A stretch of DNA of 64,000 nt. Source: Haloarcula amylolytica JCM 13557. GTDB taxonomy: Archaea > Halobacteriota > Halobacteria > Halobacteriales > Haloarculaceae. The position numbers were made by a program, and so were the translations under genes. The notes beneath the pieces are model-generated. The model did not search any database and had not been told where the DNA came from. It saw only the letters and a program-made list of their open reading frames with translations. Where the stretch lies: assembly GCF_000336615.1 (NCBI RefSeq), contig NZ_AOLW01000006.1, forward strand, positions 62,001 to 126,000, read 5' to 3'. Shown here piece after piece: positions 7,617 through 16,128 of the stretch (positions are counted from its first letter, which is position 1; each line of letters begins with the position of its first letter).

Positions 7617-9224
7617 GTGGCAACTGATAACACATTAATCAGCGTGTATCGGAACCGCATCGGCGAGCCGACGACCGACGACGAGGCCTACGGCTACTGG
7701 CTGTTCGTCATCGGCATCGTACTCGGTATCGTCGGCCTCCTTCTGTTTTACCTGACAGCATCGCGGAGCACGCCCCGGCAGTTCGGCTATCTGCTGGGAG
7801 CTATCGGGCTCATACTGCTGTTTGCGGGACCGACGATCAGACTGCCGCTGACACGGCGTGGGCTGATACTCACCTATCTCGGTGCCGTAATCGGACTGGT
7901 CGCGATGGTGTGGTTCACCACGTTTTATCCGTCGAACTGGACCGGTCCCGAGGGGAACCCGGCAGTGACGCTGTACATCGTCGGCCTCGGGCTGATGGCA
8001 GTCGGTGCGGTCGTTTCCCCGCTGCTGACCGGGCGGAAGGAAGCCTACGACGAGGCGGTTCAGACAGCGCAGGAAGCAACCGAAGTGGCCGAGCAAGCCA
8101 CACAGGACGCCGACCAGGCGTCCCGGGAAGCGACACAGCAGTCTGAAGTTGCCGACCGAGCGACCCGCAAGCGCAACAGGCTGGCAGAGGAGTTGGCGAC
8201 CAGCGAGGCCGCCCGCGAGGAACTCGCGACCGTCACCGAGGCGACAGAGGCGGAACTCGCCGCGGCCCACGCCACCATCGCGGCCGCGATGGACAGCAAG
8301 GCGACGTTCGAACTGTACGAGGACTCGGCGGGCAAGTACCGCTGGCGGCTCCGCCACCGGAACTCCAATATCATCGCCGACAGCGCACAGGGCTATTCGT
8401 CGCGCCAGAAGGCGATGCAGGGGCTCCGCAGCGTCCAGTCCAACGCCGCCGGCGGGACCGTCGTCTTCTTCGAAGACGCGACCGAGGACGACACCGCCGA
8501 GGACGTGCCGGTCGTGCCGGCTCCCGAAAGCGACGCGACGTTCGAACTGTTCGAGGATTCGGCCGGAGAGTTCCGCTGGCGCTTGCGCCACGACAACGGC
8601 AACATCCTCGCCGACAGCGGCGAGGGGTACGCCTCGAAGTCGAACGTCCGACGGGCGCTGCAGAGCGTTCGCGCGTACGTCCCCGGCGCGGCGTATCTCA
8701 GGGTCGACCCCGTCGCCTACGAGGTGTACGCCGACGCCGCCGGCCAGTTCCGCTGGCGCTTGCTCCACCGCAACGGCAACATCCTCGCCGACAGTGGCGA
8801 GGGGTACAGCTCCCGGTCGAACGCCCGGCGGGCGGCCCGACGGGTGAGCGAACTCGCGCCCGACTCCGAGGTCGACGACGGCTTCGAGGTGTATCAGGAC
8901 AACGCCGAGGAGTGGCGCTGGCGGTTGCGTGCGGCCAACGGCGAACTTGTCGCCGACAGCGGCGAAGGCTACGCGAACCGGTCGAAAGCCATGGATGCCG
9001 TCGAGCGGGTCCAGTCATACGCCGCCGACGCCGACCTGCTGGATATCGGGAGCGCAGCGTTCGAAGTGTACGAGGACAAGGGCAACGAGTGGCGCTGGCG
9101 GCTCCGCCACCGGAACGGCGAGATCATCGCTGACTCCGGCGAGGGGTACGCCGAGCGCAACAAAGCCGTCGCCGCCATCGAGCGGATCAAGCGCCACGCC
9201 CCCGGTGCAACACAGGAAGAGTAG
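7617..9224 (+). CDS. membrane protein with five tandem DUF1508 (YegP-like) repeats
   Basis: A 535-residue protein. Residues about 25-140 hold four hydrophobic segments. Residues about 142-225 are an alanine/glutamate-rich stretch likely to be coiled coil. From about residue 228 come five copies of a 49-residue unit that starts FE(L/V)YED, passes through (W/Y/F)RWRLRHRNG, and continues with ADSGEGY. They begin near residues 228, 306, 366, 421 and 480. This is the DUF1508/UPF0339 fold, usually found as one or two units in small soluble proteins. The GTG at 7617 has a TATA-like box about 25 bases upstream. Function unknown. Confidence 0.85.
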   Translation: MATDNTLISVYRNRIGEPTTDDEAYGYWLFVIGIVLGIVGLLLFYLTASRSTPRQFGYLLGAIGLILLFAGPTIRLPLTRRGLILTYLGAVIGLVAMVWFTTFYPSNWTGPEGNPAVTLYIVGLGLMAVGAVVSPLLTGRKEAYDEAVQTAQEATEVAEQATQDADQASREATQQSEVADRATRKRNRLAEELATSEAAREELATVTEATEAELAAAHATIAAAMDSKATFELYEDSAGKYRWRLRHRNSNIIADSAQGYSSRQKAMQGLRSVQSNAAGGTVVFFEDATEDDTAEDVPVVPAPESDATFELFEDSAGEFRWRLRHDNGNILADSGEGYASKSNVRRALQSVRAYVPGAAYLRVDPVAYEVYADAAGQFRWRLLHRNGNILADSGEGYSSRSNARRAARRVSELAPDSEVDDGFEVYQDNAEEWRWRLRAANGELVADSGEGYANRSKAMDAVERVQSYAADADLLDIGSAAFEVYEDKGNEWRWRLRHRNGEIIADSGEGYAERNKAVAAIERIKRHAPGATQEE

Positions 9225-9246
9225 CGGCGACCGAGACGCCCCGGCG

Positions 9247-9273
9247 GGCAATTCCCCGTAGCGAGGAATAGCC
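9247..9273. repeat. small intergenic hairpin
   Basis: GGC-A-ATTCC and GGAAT-A-GCC can pair (eight pairs around one A-A mismatch) with a nine-base loop. It lies 22 bases after the DUF1508 repeat gene and before the AT-rich promoter of the next gene (TAATTAAAC). It may act in RNA stability or termination; no long T run follows, so this is weak. Confidence 0.35.
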
Positions 9274-9311
9274 GAATTAATTAAACAGGGTTCGGTCGAA
9301 GTTACACCTAT

Positions 9312-9782
9312 ATGACAATAGATGCCCTCGAAGCGGCCGGACTCACGCGCATGGACGACAGCAACATCGCGGCGTTTCTGTCGAACCAGCGGGTCGGCGT
9401 GCTGGGCCTGCCGACCGAGAACGGACCGTACATGATTCCCCTGTCGTTCGGGTACGACGGTGACCGCTCGCTGTATTTCACCTTCATCGGTGGGTCGGCG
9501 AGTCGCAAACAACAGTTGACCGAGGCGGCAGCGAACGCGGCCGTGCTCGTGTACAAGGTCGAGTCGATGTTCCACTGGGAGAGCGTCCTGCTACAGGGCG
9601 GTATCGAAGCCGTCCCCGAGTCCGAGTGGGACGAACTCGCGGACGTGCTCGATACGGCGTGGCGGCCGGAGCTGTTCGAGGACGCCATCGAGGACGGCGA
9701 CATCACAGTCTACCGGTTCCGCATCGACGAAAAGGAAGGGCTCAGACACGCCGGCCTGCCGCCGGGGTTCGAACAGGAGTGA
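9312..9782 (+). CDS. pyridoxamine 5'-phosphate oxidase family protein (FMN-binding)
   Basis: A 156-residue split-barrel flavin-binding protein. It has the family's pattern: FLSNQRVGVLGLPTENGPYMIPLSFGYDGD, then LYFTFIGGSASRK (phosphate-contacting region) and WESVLLQGGIEAV. The family covers FMN- or F420-dependent oxidoreductases and haem-related proteins; the residues seen do not separate these. It stands alone, upstream of the thiolase gene with its own start signals. Vitamin B6 synthesis is not implied by the fold alone. Confidence 0.8.
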   Translation: MTIDALEAAGLTRMDDSNIAAFLSNQRVGVLGLPTENGPYMIPLSFGYDGDRSLYFTFIGGSASRKQQLTEAAANAAVLVYKVESMFHWESVLLQGGIEAVPESEWDELADVLDTAWRPELFEDAIEDGDITVYRFRIDEKEGLRHAGLPPGFEQE

Positions 9783-9891
9783 GCCCACTGTTCGACTGTT
9801 GCGGGAAGCGGGTGGCCCGGTCGGAGACAACGGTTCCCCCACTGTGTAGAGTTTGTCAGGTTTTAACACAGGCCGAGACGTTCCGTTGTCC

Positions 9892-11025
9892 ATGCCCACA
9901 CCTGTCATCGTGGATGCAGTCAGAACGCCACAGGGAAAGGAGGACGGCGCACTCGCCGGCGTCCGGAGCGAAGACCTCTCGGTGCCGCTTATCAACCAGT
10001 TGCTCGCGTCGACTGGCGTCGAGGCCGACGACGTCGACGACCTGCTGTGGGGGTGTGCCCAGCAGCGCGGGGAACAGGGCAACAACATGGCTCGGGTCAT
10101 CGCGTTGTTGTCGGACCTCGGCGAGAGCGTCCCCGCGTCGACGATCAACCGCTGGTGTGCGTCCTCCGCCGAAGCGCTGATGCGGGCCGCCGACGCCATC
10201 GCGGCCGGCCAGCGCGACGTGCTCATCGCCGGCGGCGTGGAGTCGATGTCTCGCGTGCAGATGGACGAGAACACCCACAACGTCCACCCGCGGCTGGCCG
10301 AGCACTACAACATCGGCGAGCTTCAGATGGGAATGACCGCCGAGAAAGTCGCCAGCGAGATGGCGGTCAGTCGGCAGGAACAGGACGAGTACGCGCTCCG
10401 GAGCCATCAGCGCGCCGCCGACGCGACGGAGTCGGGTCGGTTCGACGACGAGATCGTCCCCATCGACACCGATGACGGGCAGTTCAAAGCGGACGAGGGT
10501 ATCCGTCCCGACACCACGCTCGAAAAGCTGTCCCAGCTACCGACAGTGTTCAAGTCGGACGGGTCAGTCACGCCCGGCAACGCCTCGCAGGTTTCCGACG
10601 GCGCGGCGGGACTGATGGTCACGTCACGCGAGTTCGCGGAGGACCGCGGGCTCGACATCCTGGCGGAGATCGGTTCCCACGAAGTCGCCGGCGTCGACCC
10701 GACCGTGATGGGTATCGGTCCGGTCCCCGCCGTCCGGAAACTCACCGAGCGCACCGACCGTGAGACGGACGACTACGACCTCGTGGAACTCAACGAGGCC
10801 TTCGCCTCCCAGTGCCTGTACTGCCAGCGCGAACTCGGCTTCGACGACGACATCTACAACGTCAACGGCGGCGCAATCGCCATCGGCCACCCGCTCGGGG
10901 CCTCCGGCGCGCGCCTTCCGGTGACGCTCGTCCACGAGATGAACCGCCGCGACGCCGAACTTGGCCTGGCGACGGAGTGTGTCGGCTTCGGCCAGGGTGC
11001 GGCAATCGAGTTCCGACTGCCCTGA
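9892..11025 (+). CDS. thiolase (acetyl-CoA C-acyltransferase)
   Basis: A 377-residue thiolase. The nucleophilic cysteine is C89 in [15 protein letters not shown] and [10 protein letters not shown] are present, and the second catalytic cysteine is in [10 protein letters not shown]. It condenses or cleaves acyl-CoA, as in beta-oxidation, mevalonate entry or polyhydroxyalkanoate precursor supply. No 3-hydroxyacyl-CoA dehydrogenase or PHA synthase lies nearby, so the direction is unclear. Many haloarchaeal thiolases of this length act in fatty-acid or PHA metabolism. The ATG at 9892 begins [13 protein letters not shown], the family start; TTTTAAC about 30 bases upstream is a plausible box. Confidence 0.93.
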   Translation: MPTPVIVDAVRTPQGKEDGALAGVRSEDLSVPLINQLLASTGVEADDVDDLLWGCAQQRGEQGNNMARVIALLSDLGESVPASTINRWCASSAEALMRAADAIAAGQRDVLIAGGVESMSRVQMDENTHNVHPRLAEHYNIGELQMGMTAEKVASEMAVSRQEQDEYALRSHQRAADATESGRFDDEIVPIDTDDGQFKADEGIRPDTTLEKLSQLPTVFKSDGSVTPGNASQVSDGAAGLMVTSREFAEDRGLDILAEIGSHEVAGVDPTVMGIGPVPAVRKLTERTDRETDDYDLVELNEAFASQCLYCQRELGFDDDIYNVNGGAIAIGHPLGASGARLPVTLVHEMNRRDAELGLATECVGFGQGAAIEFRLP

Positions 11026-11156
11026 GCAGTCGCGGTCGGCGCAGTTTCAGTACTCTACCGCGGGCCGTCGTTTTCGAGTGCGTTCCATCGTTTTCGAGTC
11101 CGTTGTTTGCGAACGGTGAGGCGCTCGCGCGAACGATATGAGAGAAAAGACAGTCG
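11026..11156. repeat. short direct repeat in intergenic DNA
   Basis: TCGTTTTCGAGTGCGTT (from about 11068) is followed closely by TCGTTTTCGAGTCCGTT (from about 11088), two near-identical 17-base units. The region lies between two convergent gene ends (thiolase and Nudix), so it could contribute to termination. Nothing else is seen in it. Confidence 0.4.
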
Positions 11157-11624
11157 CTAATCGGCAGCCATATCGCCGGCCGCCGTCGCCTCAGCAGGAC
11201 TCGTCAGTGAGTGGATGTAGTCGTCGAGGTCGAGCGCGAAAGTGGCGTCGGTCGGGAGGTCGACCCACGAGAATTCGAACTCCGCGCCGCGCTCCTCACC
11301 CGTCCCGGTGACAGTGTGCACCCAGTGGTCCCGGGACTCGTGGACGGGAAGGTGGTAGAACGACCGGACGTACCGCTTCGGGGGCGATTCGCGACGCGTC
11401 CAGACGTCGGTGGCGATGTGTTGCAGGCGCTCGAAGGAGGCGAGACCGCTCTCCTCGACGGCTTCCCGTTGGACGGCGGCCCTCGGTTTTTCGCCCGGTT
11501 CGACGGTTCCCTTCGGTATCTGTAGCCCGTCGTGGCCCGGCCCGTCGAACACCAGGAGTTCCGATCCGTTTCTGGTGATGTAGGCGCAGGCTTTCTTCAC
11601 GTACGTCGCCTGCTCTGGTTGCAT
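11157..11624 (-). CDS. Nudix hydrolase
   Basis: A 155-residue Nudix protein, which hydrolyses nucleoside diphosphate linked to another moiety. The box is canonical: G-x5-E-x7-RE-x-VEESGL, reading GTVEPGEK, then RAAVQREAVEESGL. It is preceded by KKACAYITRNGSELLVFDGPGHDGLQIPKG, which resembles MutT/Ap4A-type members. I chose the ATG at 11622-11624 (MQPEQATYVKKACAYI); upstream codons in the longer frame do not resemble the family. An AT-rich stretch with TATAGTACTAT lies just upstream. Substrate unknown. Confidence 0.88.
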   Translation of the reverse strand: MQPEQATYVKKACAYITRNGSELLVFDGPGHDGLQIPKGTVEPGEKPRAAVQREAVEESGLASFERLQHIATDVWTRRESPPKRYVRSFYHLPVHESRDHWVHTVTGTGEERGAEFEFSWVDLPTDATFALDLDDYIHSLTSPAEATAAGDMAAD

Positions 11625-11883
11625 ACTATGCGGTAGCGACAGCAGACATATAGTACTATCCACATATCTGCCTAAAATCATATTAGGACACCGGATGGCT
11701 GAGAGGAGGAGTGAGCGGGCGCAGTACGCCGGTAGCGGGGCACCCCAGTACACTGACGCCGTCATTCTCGGTAGCGGATACGCACTGTGATGGTGGCAGT
11801 TCCGGCAGTAGATGATCCTCTCTAAATATTAATTTTAGGTGATATTAAAAGGATTAAAGTAGTGTCAACCAGGAGTACTGTGT
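11625..11883. other. divergent intergenic region with AT-rich palindrome
   Basis: The 259 bases between the Nudix gene and the small gene at 11884 include CCTAAAATCATATTAGG (about 11672-11688), in which CCTAA and TTAGG are complementary. Further on, AAATATTAATTTTAGG precedes the small gene, repeating the TTAGG end. These may be regulator sites or promoter elements. No gene is supported between them. Confidence 0.4.
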
Positions 11884-12030
11884 ATGGACGGTCACATCAC
11901 ACCCGAGGAGTGGGAGCGAATCGAAGCGTTCGCACAGAAACCGAGCTACCTGCGCCGCCCGGAGCATCTACTCCCCGAAGAAGCCACGGAGGACGAAGAG
12001 AGCGTGGACGGAGCGGTCGCGGGCGACTGA
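11884..12030 (+). CDS. small acidic protein (48 aa)
   Basis: A 48-codon gene, MDGHITPEEWERIEAFAQ onward, ending in an acidic tail (EEATEDEESVDGAVAGD). A good ribosome-binding sequence, AGGAG, sits about 10 bases before the ATG, and AT-rich promoter-like DNA lies further upstream. The start HITPEEWERIEAF looks like an amphipathic helix. It has no cysteines, so it is not one of the small zinc proteins. Function unknown; the coding call rests on the Shine-Dalgarno sequence and haloarchaeal composition. Confidence 0.5.
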   Translation: MDGHITPEEWERIEAFAQKPSYLRRPEHLLPEEATEDEESVDGAVAGD

Positions 12031-12120
12031 CAGGAAGCCGTGTTCTGCAGAACCGACCACACCTGACCCGTTGTTGTTCGTTCTCGGAGACTTATCAGAC
12101 TCGCTTCCGTTGAGATAGCC

Positions 12121-12573
12121 ATGAGTCTTCAGTCGATGTTCAATGACATCCCGTTTGTCAAGCAGCTAGGGATGGAAATCACGGCCGTCGATGACGGCTA
12201 TGCAGCAGGCGAACTCCCGTTGGAAGACGGTCATTCCTCGAACCCCGAGTCGATAATCGCACACGGTGGCGTCACGTACTCGCTCGTCGACACCGTCGGC
12301 GGGGCGGCCGTCGTCTCGCAATCCGGCACCGTCTCGCCGACGGTCGACATGCGGATCGATTACCTCGCGCCCGCAACCGCCGATTTGCGGACTGAGGCGG
12401 AGGTAATCCGGAGCGGCGGGAGCGTCTCCGTCGTCGACGCAGAAGTGTACGACACCGATGGCCATCACATCGCGAGCGCTCGCGGCACGTACAAGACGGA
12501 CGGCGACCGCGGCGAGTCGCCGTGGACAGAAGGCGTCGACGAGTCAGACGTTACACGGCTTACCGACGACTAG
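12121..12573 (+). CDS. PaaI-type hotdog thioesterase
   Basis: A 150-residue acyl-CoA thioesterase-like protein. The hotdog core shows LGMEITAVDDGYAAGELPL, SIIAHGGVTYSLVDTVGGAA (with HGG at the active-site helix) and TVDMRIDYLAPAT, followed by an acidic C-terminal tail. It probably hydrolyses aryl- or acyl-CoA esters. Its stop codon shares CTAG with the stop of the convergent antiporter gene, so the two genes overlap by four bases. Confidence 0.85.
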   Translation: MSLQSMFNDIPFVKQLGMEITAVDDGYAAGELPLEDGHSSNPESIIAHGGVTYSLVDTVGGAAVVSQSGTVSPTVDMRIDYLAPATADLRTEAEVIRSGGSVSVVDAEVYDTDGHHIASARGTYKTDGDRGESPWTEGVDESDVTRLTDD

Positions 12574-14474
12574 TCGCCACTGACCATTTTCATCCCGTCG
12601 CGGACGGACTCCCGACGGCCCAGCAGCGTCACCATGTCGCCTTCTTCGAGGACGTAGTCGGCCGTGGGTACTTCGGCGTTATCGTGGAGTTCGCCACTGA
12701 CGAGCGCGACCAGACAGGCGTCGGGCAGCATCGGTCCGACCTCGCTGATCGGCTTGCCGATGAGGTCCGGGTTCTTGACCTCGACCTCCTGAACGTCCCC
12801 GCTGCGACCGATATCGGTCATCCAGTGGGCGATGGCCGGGCGCTCGATCTGGTTGTCGATGGCCCAGGCCGTCGCCATCGCCGAGGAGATGGTCCGGACG
12901 CCGAGGTCCTCGAAGGCCTCGACGTTGTCCGGGTTGTTCGCGCGGGCGATGACGCGCTCGACACCGAACTTCGAACTCGCAAGCTGAGACACCAGCAGGT
13001 TCGCGTCGTCGTCGCCGGTCGCCGCGACGACAGTCTTGGCGTTTTCAGCCCCGGCCGACCGCAACATGTCGGTGTCGGTGCCGTCGCCGATTTCGACGGC
13101 ATAGCCTTCGTTGCGGGCTCGTTCGACGCTCTCTTCGTCCTGCTCGATGATGACGACGTTCTCGCCCCGGTCTTCGAGGCGTGCGGCGAGCGCTCGGCCC
13201 ACCTGTCCGCCGCCGACGATGATGACTCGCATTGGTATCACATCCAGTTTTTCCGCGATGAATCGCGCCAGTCCACCCTCGAACAGGGCGGTCGCAAAGA
13301 TGACGAGGAAGACAGTGCCCAGCAGGATATCCGCCTGCGTCCCCAGTAGTTCGGCCTGTGCCCCGGTGACCTCTTCGGCTGCAGCGTTCAGTTCGACGGC
13401 AAACAGCGTGGCGACAGATGCCGGAATAATACCGCGCGGGCCGACGAAGCTGACGAACAGTTTCTCGTTGGTCGTAAACCGGTCGCCGACGGCCGAGACG
13501 AACACCAGCAGCGGGCGGATGACTAGCGCGACGGCGAGGACGACGATGATGCCCGCCAGCCCGACATCGATGAGCGAGGCGAGTTCCAGTTGCGCCGCCA
13601 GTGCGATGAACACGAACGACAGCACCAGCAGCGTGATGTCGCCTTTGAACTCCTCGATGTCTTCCTCGTAGGGGTGGTCGACGTTCCCGAGCGCCATCCC
13701 CGCCGTTGCGGCGGCGGCGACGCCGGCTTCGGTCGCTATCGTGTTCGCGCCCGCGTAGGCGATGAGCGCCCCGGCGAGCACGAGCAGTCGGGAGTTCCGC
13801 GGTGCGTCACCGGGCGAGAGGTCGACGTACTGGAGGAGGTAGTACACGATGCCGGCGACGATGAGACCGACGAGCAGCCCCGTCCCCAGTCGAAGTGCGA
13901 ACGCCCGCAACAGCCCCTCGCTCGACGCCGCAGGGTTGACCGTCTCGAAGATGACGACGGCGATGATCGCCGCGGTCACGTCGTTGACGATCCCCTCCGT
14001 CTCCAGTGCGGCAGCGACGCGGTCCCGAACTGGAACGACGTTGAGAATCGGCGTGATGACCGTCGGCCCGGTGGCGACCAGCAGCGCACCGATCAGGAAC
14101 GCGAGGTTCCAGGAGACGGCCGCAGAGTTGAACGCGAACTTGACGGCGATAGCGGTGCCCACCAGTGCGATGGCCGCACCGACGGTAACAAGCCTGAACG
14201 TCGCGGCCGGGGCCTCCCGCAGGCGGTCGAACCGGAGGTGGTAGGCCCCCTCGAAGACGATGATTGCGACCGCTAAGCCGACGATGGCGGACAGCGCCCC
14301 GCCAAAGGTACCGTCACCGATGATTTTCAGTCCGGGCTGGCCGATGATGACTCCCACCAGTAAATAGAAGATGATACTGGGGACGCGCAGGCGCGCGGCG
14401 AGGACCTGTGCAAGGACGCCAAGTCCGATGATGCCGGCGACGAGCGGAATCAGTATCCCCGAACTACCAGCCAC
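12570..14474 (-). CDS. cation/proton antiporter (CPA family) with TrkA-N and TrkA-C domains
   Basis: A 634-residue protein. About the first 400 residues are 12 or so membrane segments of the Na+/H+ exchanger fold (FYLLVGVIIGQPGLKI, IALVGTAIAVKF, FVGPRGIIPASVATLFAVELN). Then a Rossmann TrkA-N domain follows (MRVIIVGGGQVGRALAARLEDRGENVVIIEQD), and a TrkA-C domain ends the protein (EVEVKNPDLIGKPISEVGPMLP). It likely exports Na+ or K+ under control of a nucleotide bound to the RCK domain. The GTG at 14472-14474 is set by a strong GGAGG six bases upstream; a longer open frame has no such signal. Confidence 0.9.
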   Translation of the reverse strand: MAGSSGILIPLVAGIIGLGVLAQVLAARLRVPSIIFYLLVGVIIGQPGLKIIGDGTFGGALSAIVGLAVAIIVFEGAYHLRFDRLREAPAATFRLVTVGAAIALVGTAIAVKFAFNSAAVSWNLAFLIGALLVATGPTVITPILNVVPVRDRVAAALETEGIVNDVTAAIIAVVIFETVNPAASSEGLLRAFALRLGTGLLVGLIVAGIVYYLLQYVDLSPGDAPRNSRLLVLAGALIAYAGANTIATEAGVAAAATAGMALGNVDHPYEEDIEEFKGDITLLVLSFVFIALAAQLELASLIDVGLAGIIVVLAVALVIRPLLVFVSAVGDRFTTNEKLFVSFVGPRGIIPASVATLFAVELNAAAEEVTGAQAELLGTQADILLGTVFLVIFATALFEGGLARFIAEKLDVIPMRVIIVGGGQVGRALAARLEDRGENVVIIEQDEESVERARNEGYAVEIGDGTDTDMLRSAGAENAKTVVAATGDDDANLLVSQLASSKFGVERVIARANNPDNVEAFEDLGVRTISSAMATAWAIDNQIERPAIAHWMTDIGRSGDVQEVEVKNPDLIGKPISEVGPMLPDACLVALVSGELHDNAEVPTADYVLEEGDMVTLLGRRESVRDGMKMVSGD

Positions 14475-14480
14475 AGTTGG

Positions 14481-14485
14481 CCTCC
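14481..14485 (-). promoter_or_regulatory. Shine-Dalgarno that fixes the antiporter start
   Basis: GGAGG on the minus strand, six bases before the GTG at 14472-14474. Such sites are uncommon in front of first genes here, and it decides between this GTG and the upstream ATG at 14528. Confidence 0.65.
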
Positions 14486-14584
14486 ATCTGTCCGGCCTAT
14501 CGCGTCGCCCTCGTATAAACGCACTCACTCAGCGGTACACGAGGACTCTATCGGGAGCCCAGTCCACGGCCGATGTGACGCTGG

Positions 14585-15493
14585 CTATGCTTCGCGGTTG
14601 TCGAGGGCCACGAGCACGCCCCGGACGTTCAAGCGCATCTCGGCGCGACCCTTCCGCTCGCCCCAGAGGTCGGTGTCGGCCCGCTCGAGGAAGTAATCGA
14701 TGACAGCCTCGTCGTCGTCGAGTTCCTCGCGCTTGCGCTCGACTTCGGCGACCCACTCGGGCAGAATCTCGGCGTACGTCTCCAGTTTGTCACCGGTCTC
14801 GGCCGGGCCGTAGTGGCCGAACATGAGGATTTCGGGGTCGAGGTCCTGTAACATCGCCACGTCGTCGAGGGCCCCCTCCAGCGTGAAGTTGACCGGCGGC
14901 GTCGTGACGTGCATCTCGTCGGTCGACGGCGTGTAGATACCGGCGGCGTCGGCGGTGAACACACCGTCGACGACGGGGTCGTAGAAGACGACCTGGTGTG
15001 GGGCATGGCCCGGCGCGTGCATGACGTCCAGCGAGTGGTCGCCCAGGTCGATCACGTCGCCGTCGGACAGCGTCTCGATGCGGTCCTCGGGGACTGGAAT
15101 CGGCTTCCCGTAGTACTCGATCTGGTCGCCGACGGCGTGTTTGGTCCCCTCCCAGAGCCGCTGGGGGTCGACGAGGTGTCGCTTTCCGGACTCGTGGACG
15201 TACACCGTCGCGTTCGGACAGTCCTCGACGAGGTAGCCGGCCCCGCCGGCGTGGTCCAGATGGACGTGCGTCGCCGCGATGACCTCCAGGTTCTCGGGCG
15301 CGATACCGACCGACTCCATCGCCGAGAGGATGTTCTCGTGGCGCGCGCCGATGCCGGTGTCGACCAGCGCCGGCCGCTCGGCGTCGATGATGTAGACGGA
15401 GCCGTACTCGGCTACGTCGTACATCCCGGTGTCGACGTAGTGGACGTCTGTGCAGTCCCCGACCGTCACCTCGTAAACGTCACCGATTCCCAT
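14585..15493 (-). CDS. metallo-beta-lactamase-fold hydrolase (glyoxalase II-like)
   Basis: A 302-residue MBL hydrolase: THVHLDHAGGAGYL metal motif, HAPGHAPHQVVFYD, VFTADAAGIYTP and MFGHYGPAETGDKL, all in the usual order. The HxHxDH and later His/Asp ligands are present, so two metals should bind. The C-terminal 50 residues are helical (VAEVERKREELDDDEAVIDYFLE), unlike classical glyoxalase II. The likely reaction is hydrolysis of a thioester or lactone; substrate unknown. It starts MGIGDVYEVTVGDCTDVHYVD; the longer frame adds 27 residues without resemblance to the family. Confidence 0.85.
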   Translation of the reverse strand: MGIGDVYEVTVGDCTDVHYVDTGMYDVAEYGSVYIIDAERPALVDTGIGARHENILSAMESVGIAPENLEVIAATHVHLDHAGGAGYLVEDCPNATVYVHESGKRHLVDPQRLWEGTKHAVGDQIEYYGKPIPVPEDRIETLSDGDVIDLGDHSLDVMHAPGHAPHQVVFYDPVVDGVFTADAAGIYTPSTDEMHVTTPPVNFTLEGALDDVAMLQDLDPEILMFGHYGPAETGDKLETYAEILPEWVAEVERKREELDDDEAVIDYFLERADTDLWGERKGRAEMRLNVRGVLVALDNREA

Positions 15494-15600
15494 ACACTTC
15501 CTCGTGACCGGCGGGGGCAAAACCGTTGTGCTGCGGCTGTCCTGACAACCAATAGTCAAGAAGGGCAAAGCCATTTACCCGGAATCAGAAACACCACTGT

Positions 15601-16044
15601 ATGTACGACGCCGTACTCGTTCCGACCGACGGCTCCGAGGGGTCCGTAACCGCGGCCGAACACGCCATCGACCTCGCACAGCGCCACGACGCGAGTCTGC
15701 ACGCGCTGCACGTCCTCGAAACCGAGCAGGTAGTCGAGCAGATTCCCGATTTCGAGGACAGCAGCATCTTCGACCGCCTCGCCGCCGCCGGCCAGCAGGC
15801 CGTCGACGACCTTCGCGCGCAGGCCGAAGACGCCGGCATCGACACGGTGACCACGGCGGTCGAGCAGGGCGTCCCCCACGAGGAAGTCGTAGACTACGTC
15901 GAGCGCAACGACATCGACGTCGTCGTGATGGCGACGGAGGGGCGGACCGGGCCGTCCAAGGAACTCATCGGCAGCGTCACCGAGTCGGTGGTTCGGGCCT
16001 CACCGGTGCCGGTGCTGGCGGTCAAGGTCGGCGGCGAAACGTAA
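15601..16044 (+). CDS. universal stress protein (UspA family)
   Basis: A 147-residue single-domain UspA protein. It begins MYDAVLVPTDGSEGSVTAAEHAIDLA and carries the nucleotide-binding motif near the end, G-x2-G-x9-G-S: ATEGRTGPSKELIGSVTESV. Members bind ATP and protect against stress; the haloarchaeal genome usually holds dozens. It stands alone with its start 107 bases from the divergent MBL gene. Confidence 0.93.
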   Translation: MYDAVLVPTDGSEGSVTAAEHAIDLAQRHDASLHALHVLETEQVVEQIPDFEDSSIFDRLAAAGQQAVDDLRAQAEDAGIDTVTTAVEQGVPHEEVVDYVERNDIDVVVMATEGRTGPSKELIGSVTESVVRASPVPVLAVKVGGET

Positions 16045-16128
16045 CGGAGGAGACGCACAAGTCGACAGTCGGGCCAGCCCCACCGCGGGACCGACACGAC
16101 TAATTTCTGCCGTCGAGAACCGTCGTCC

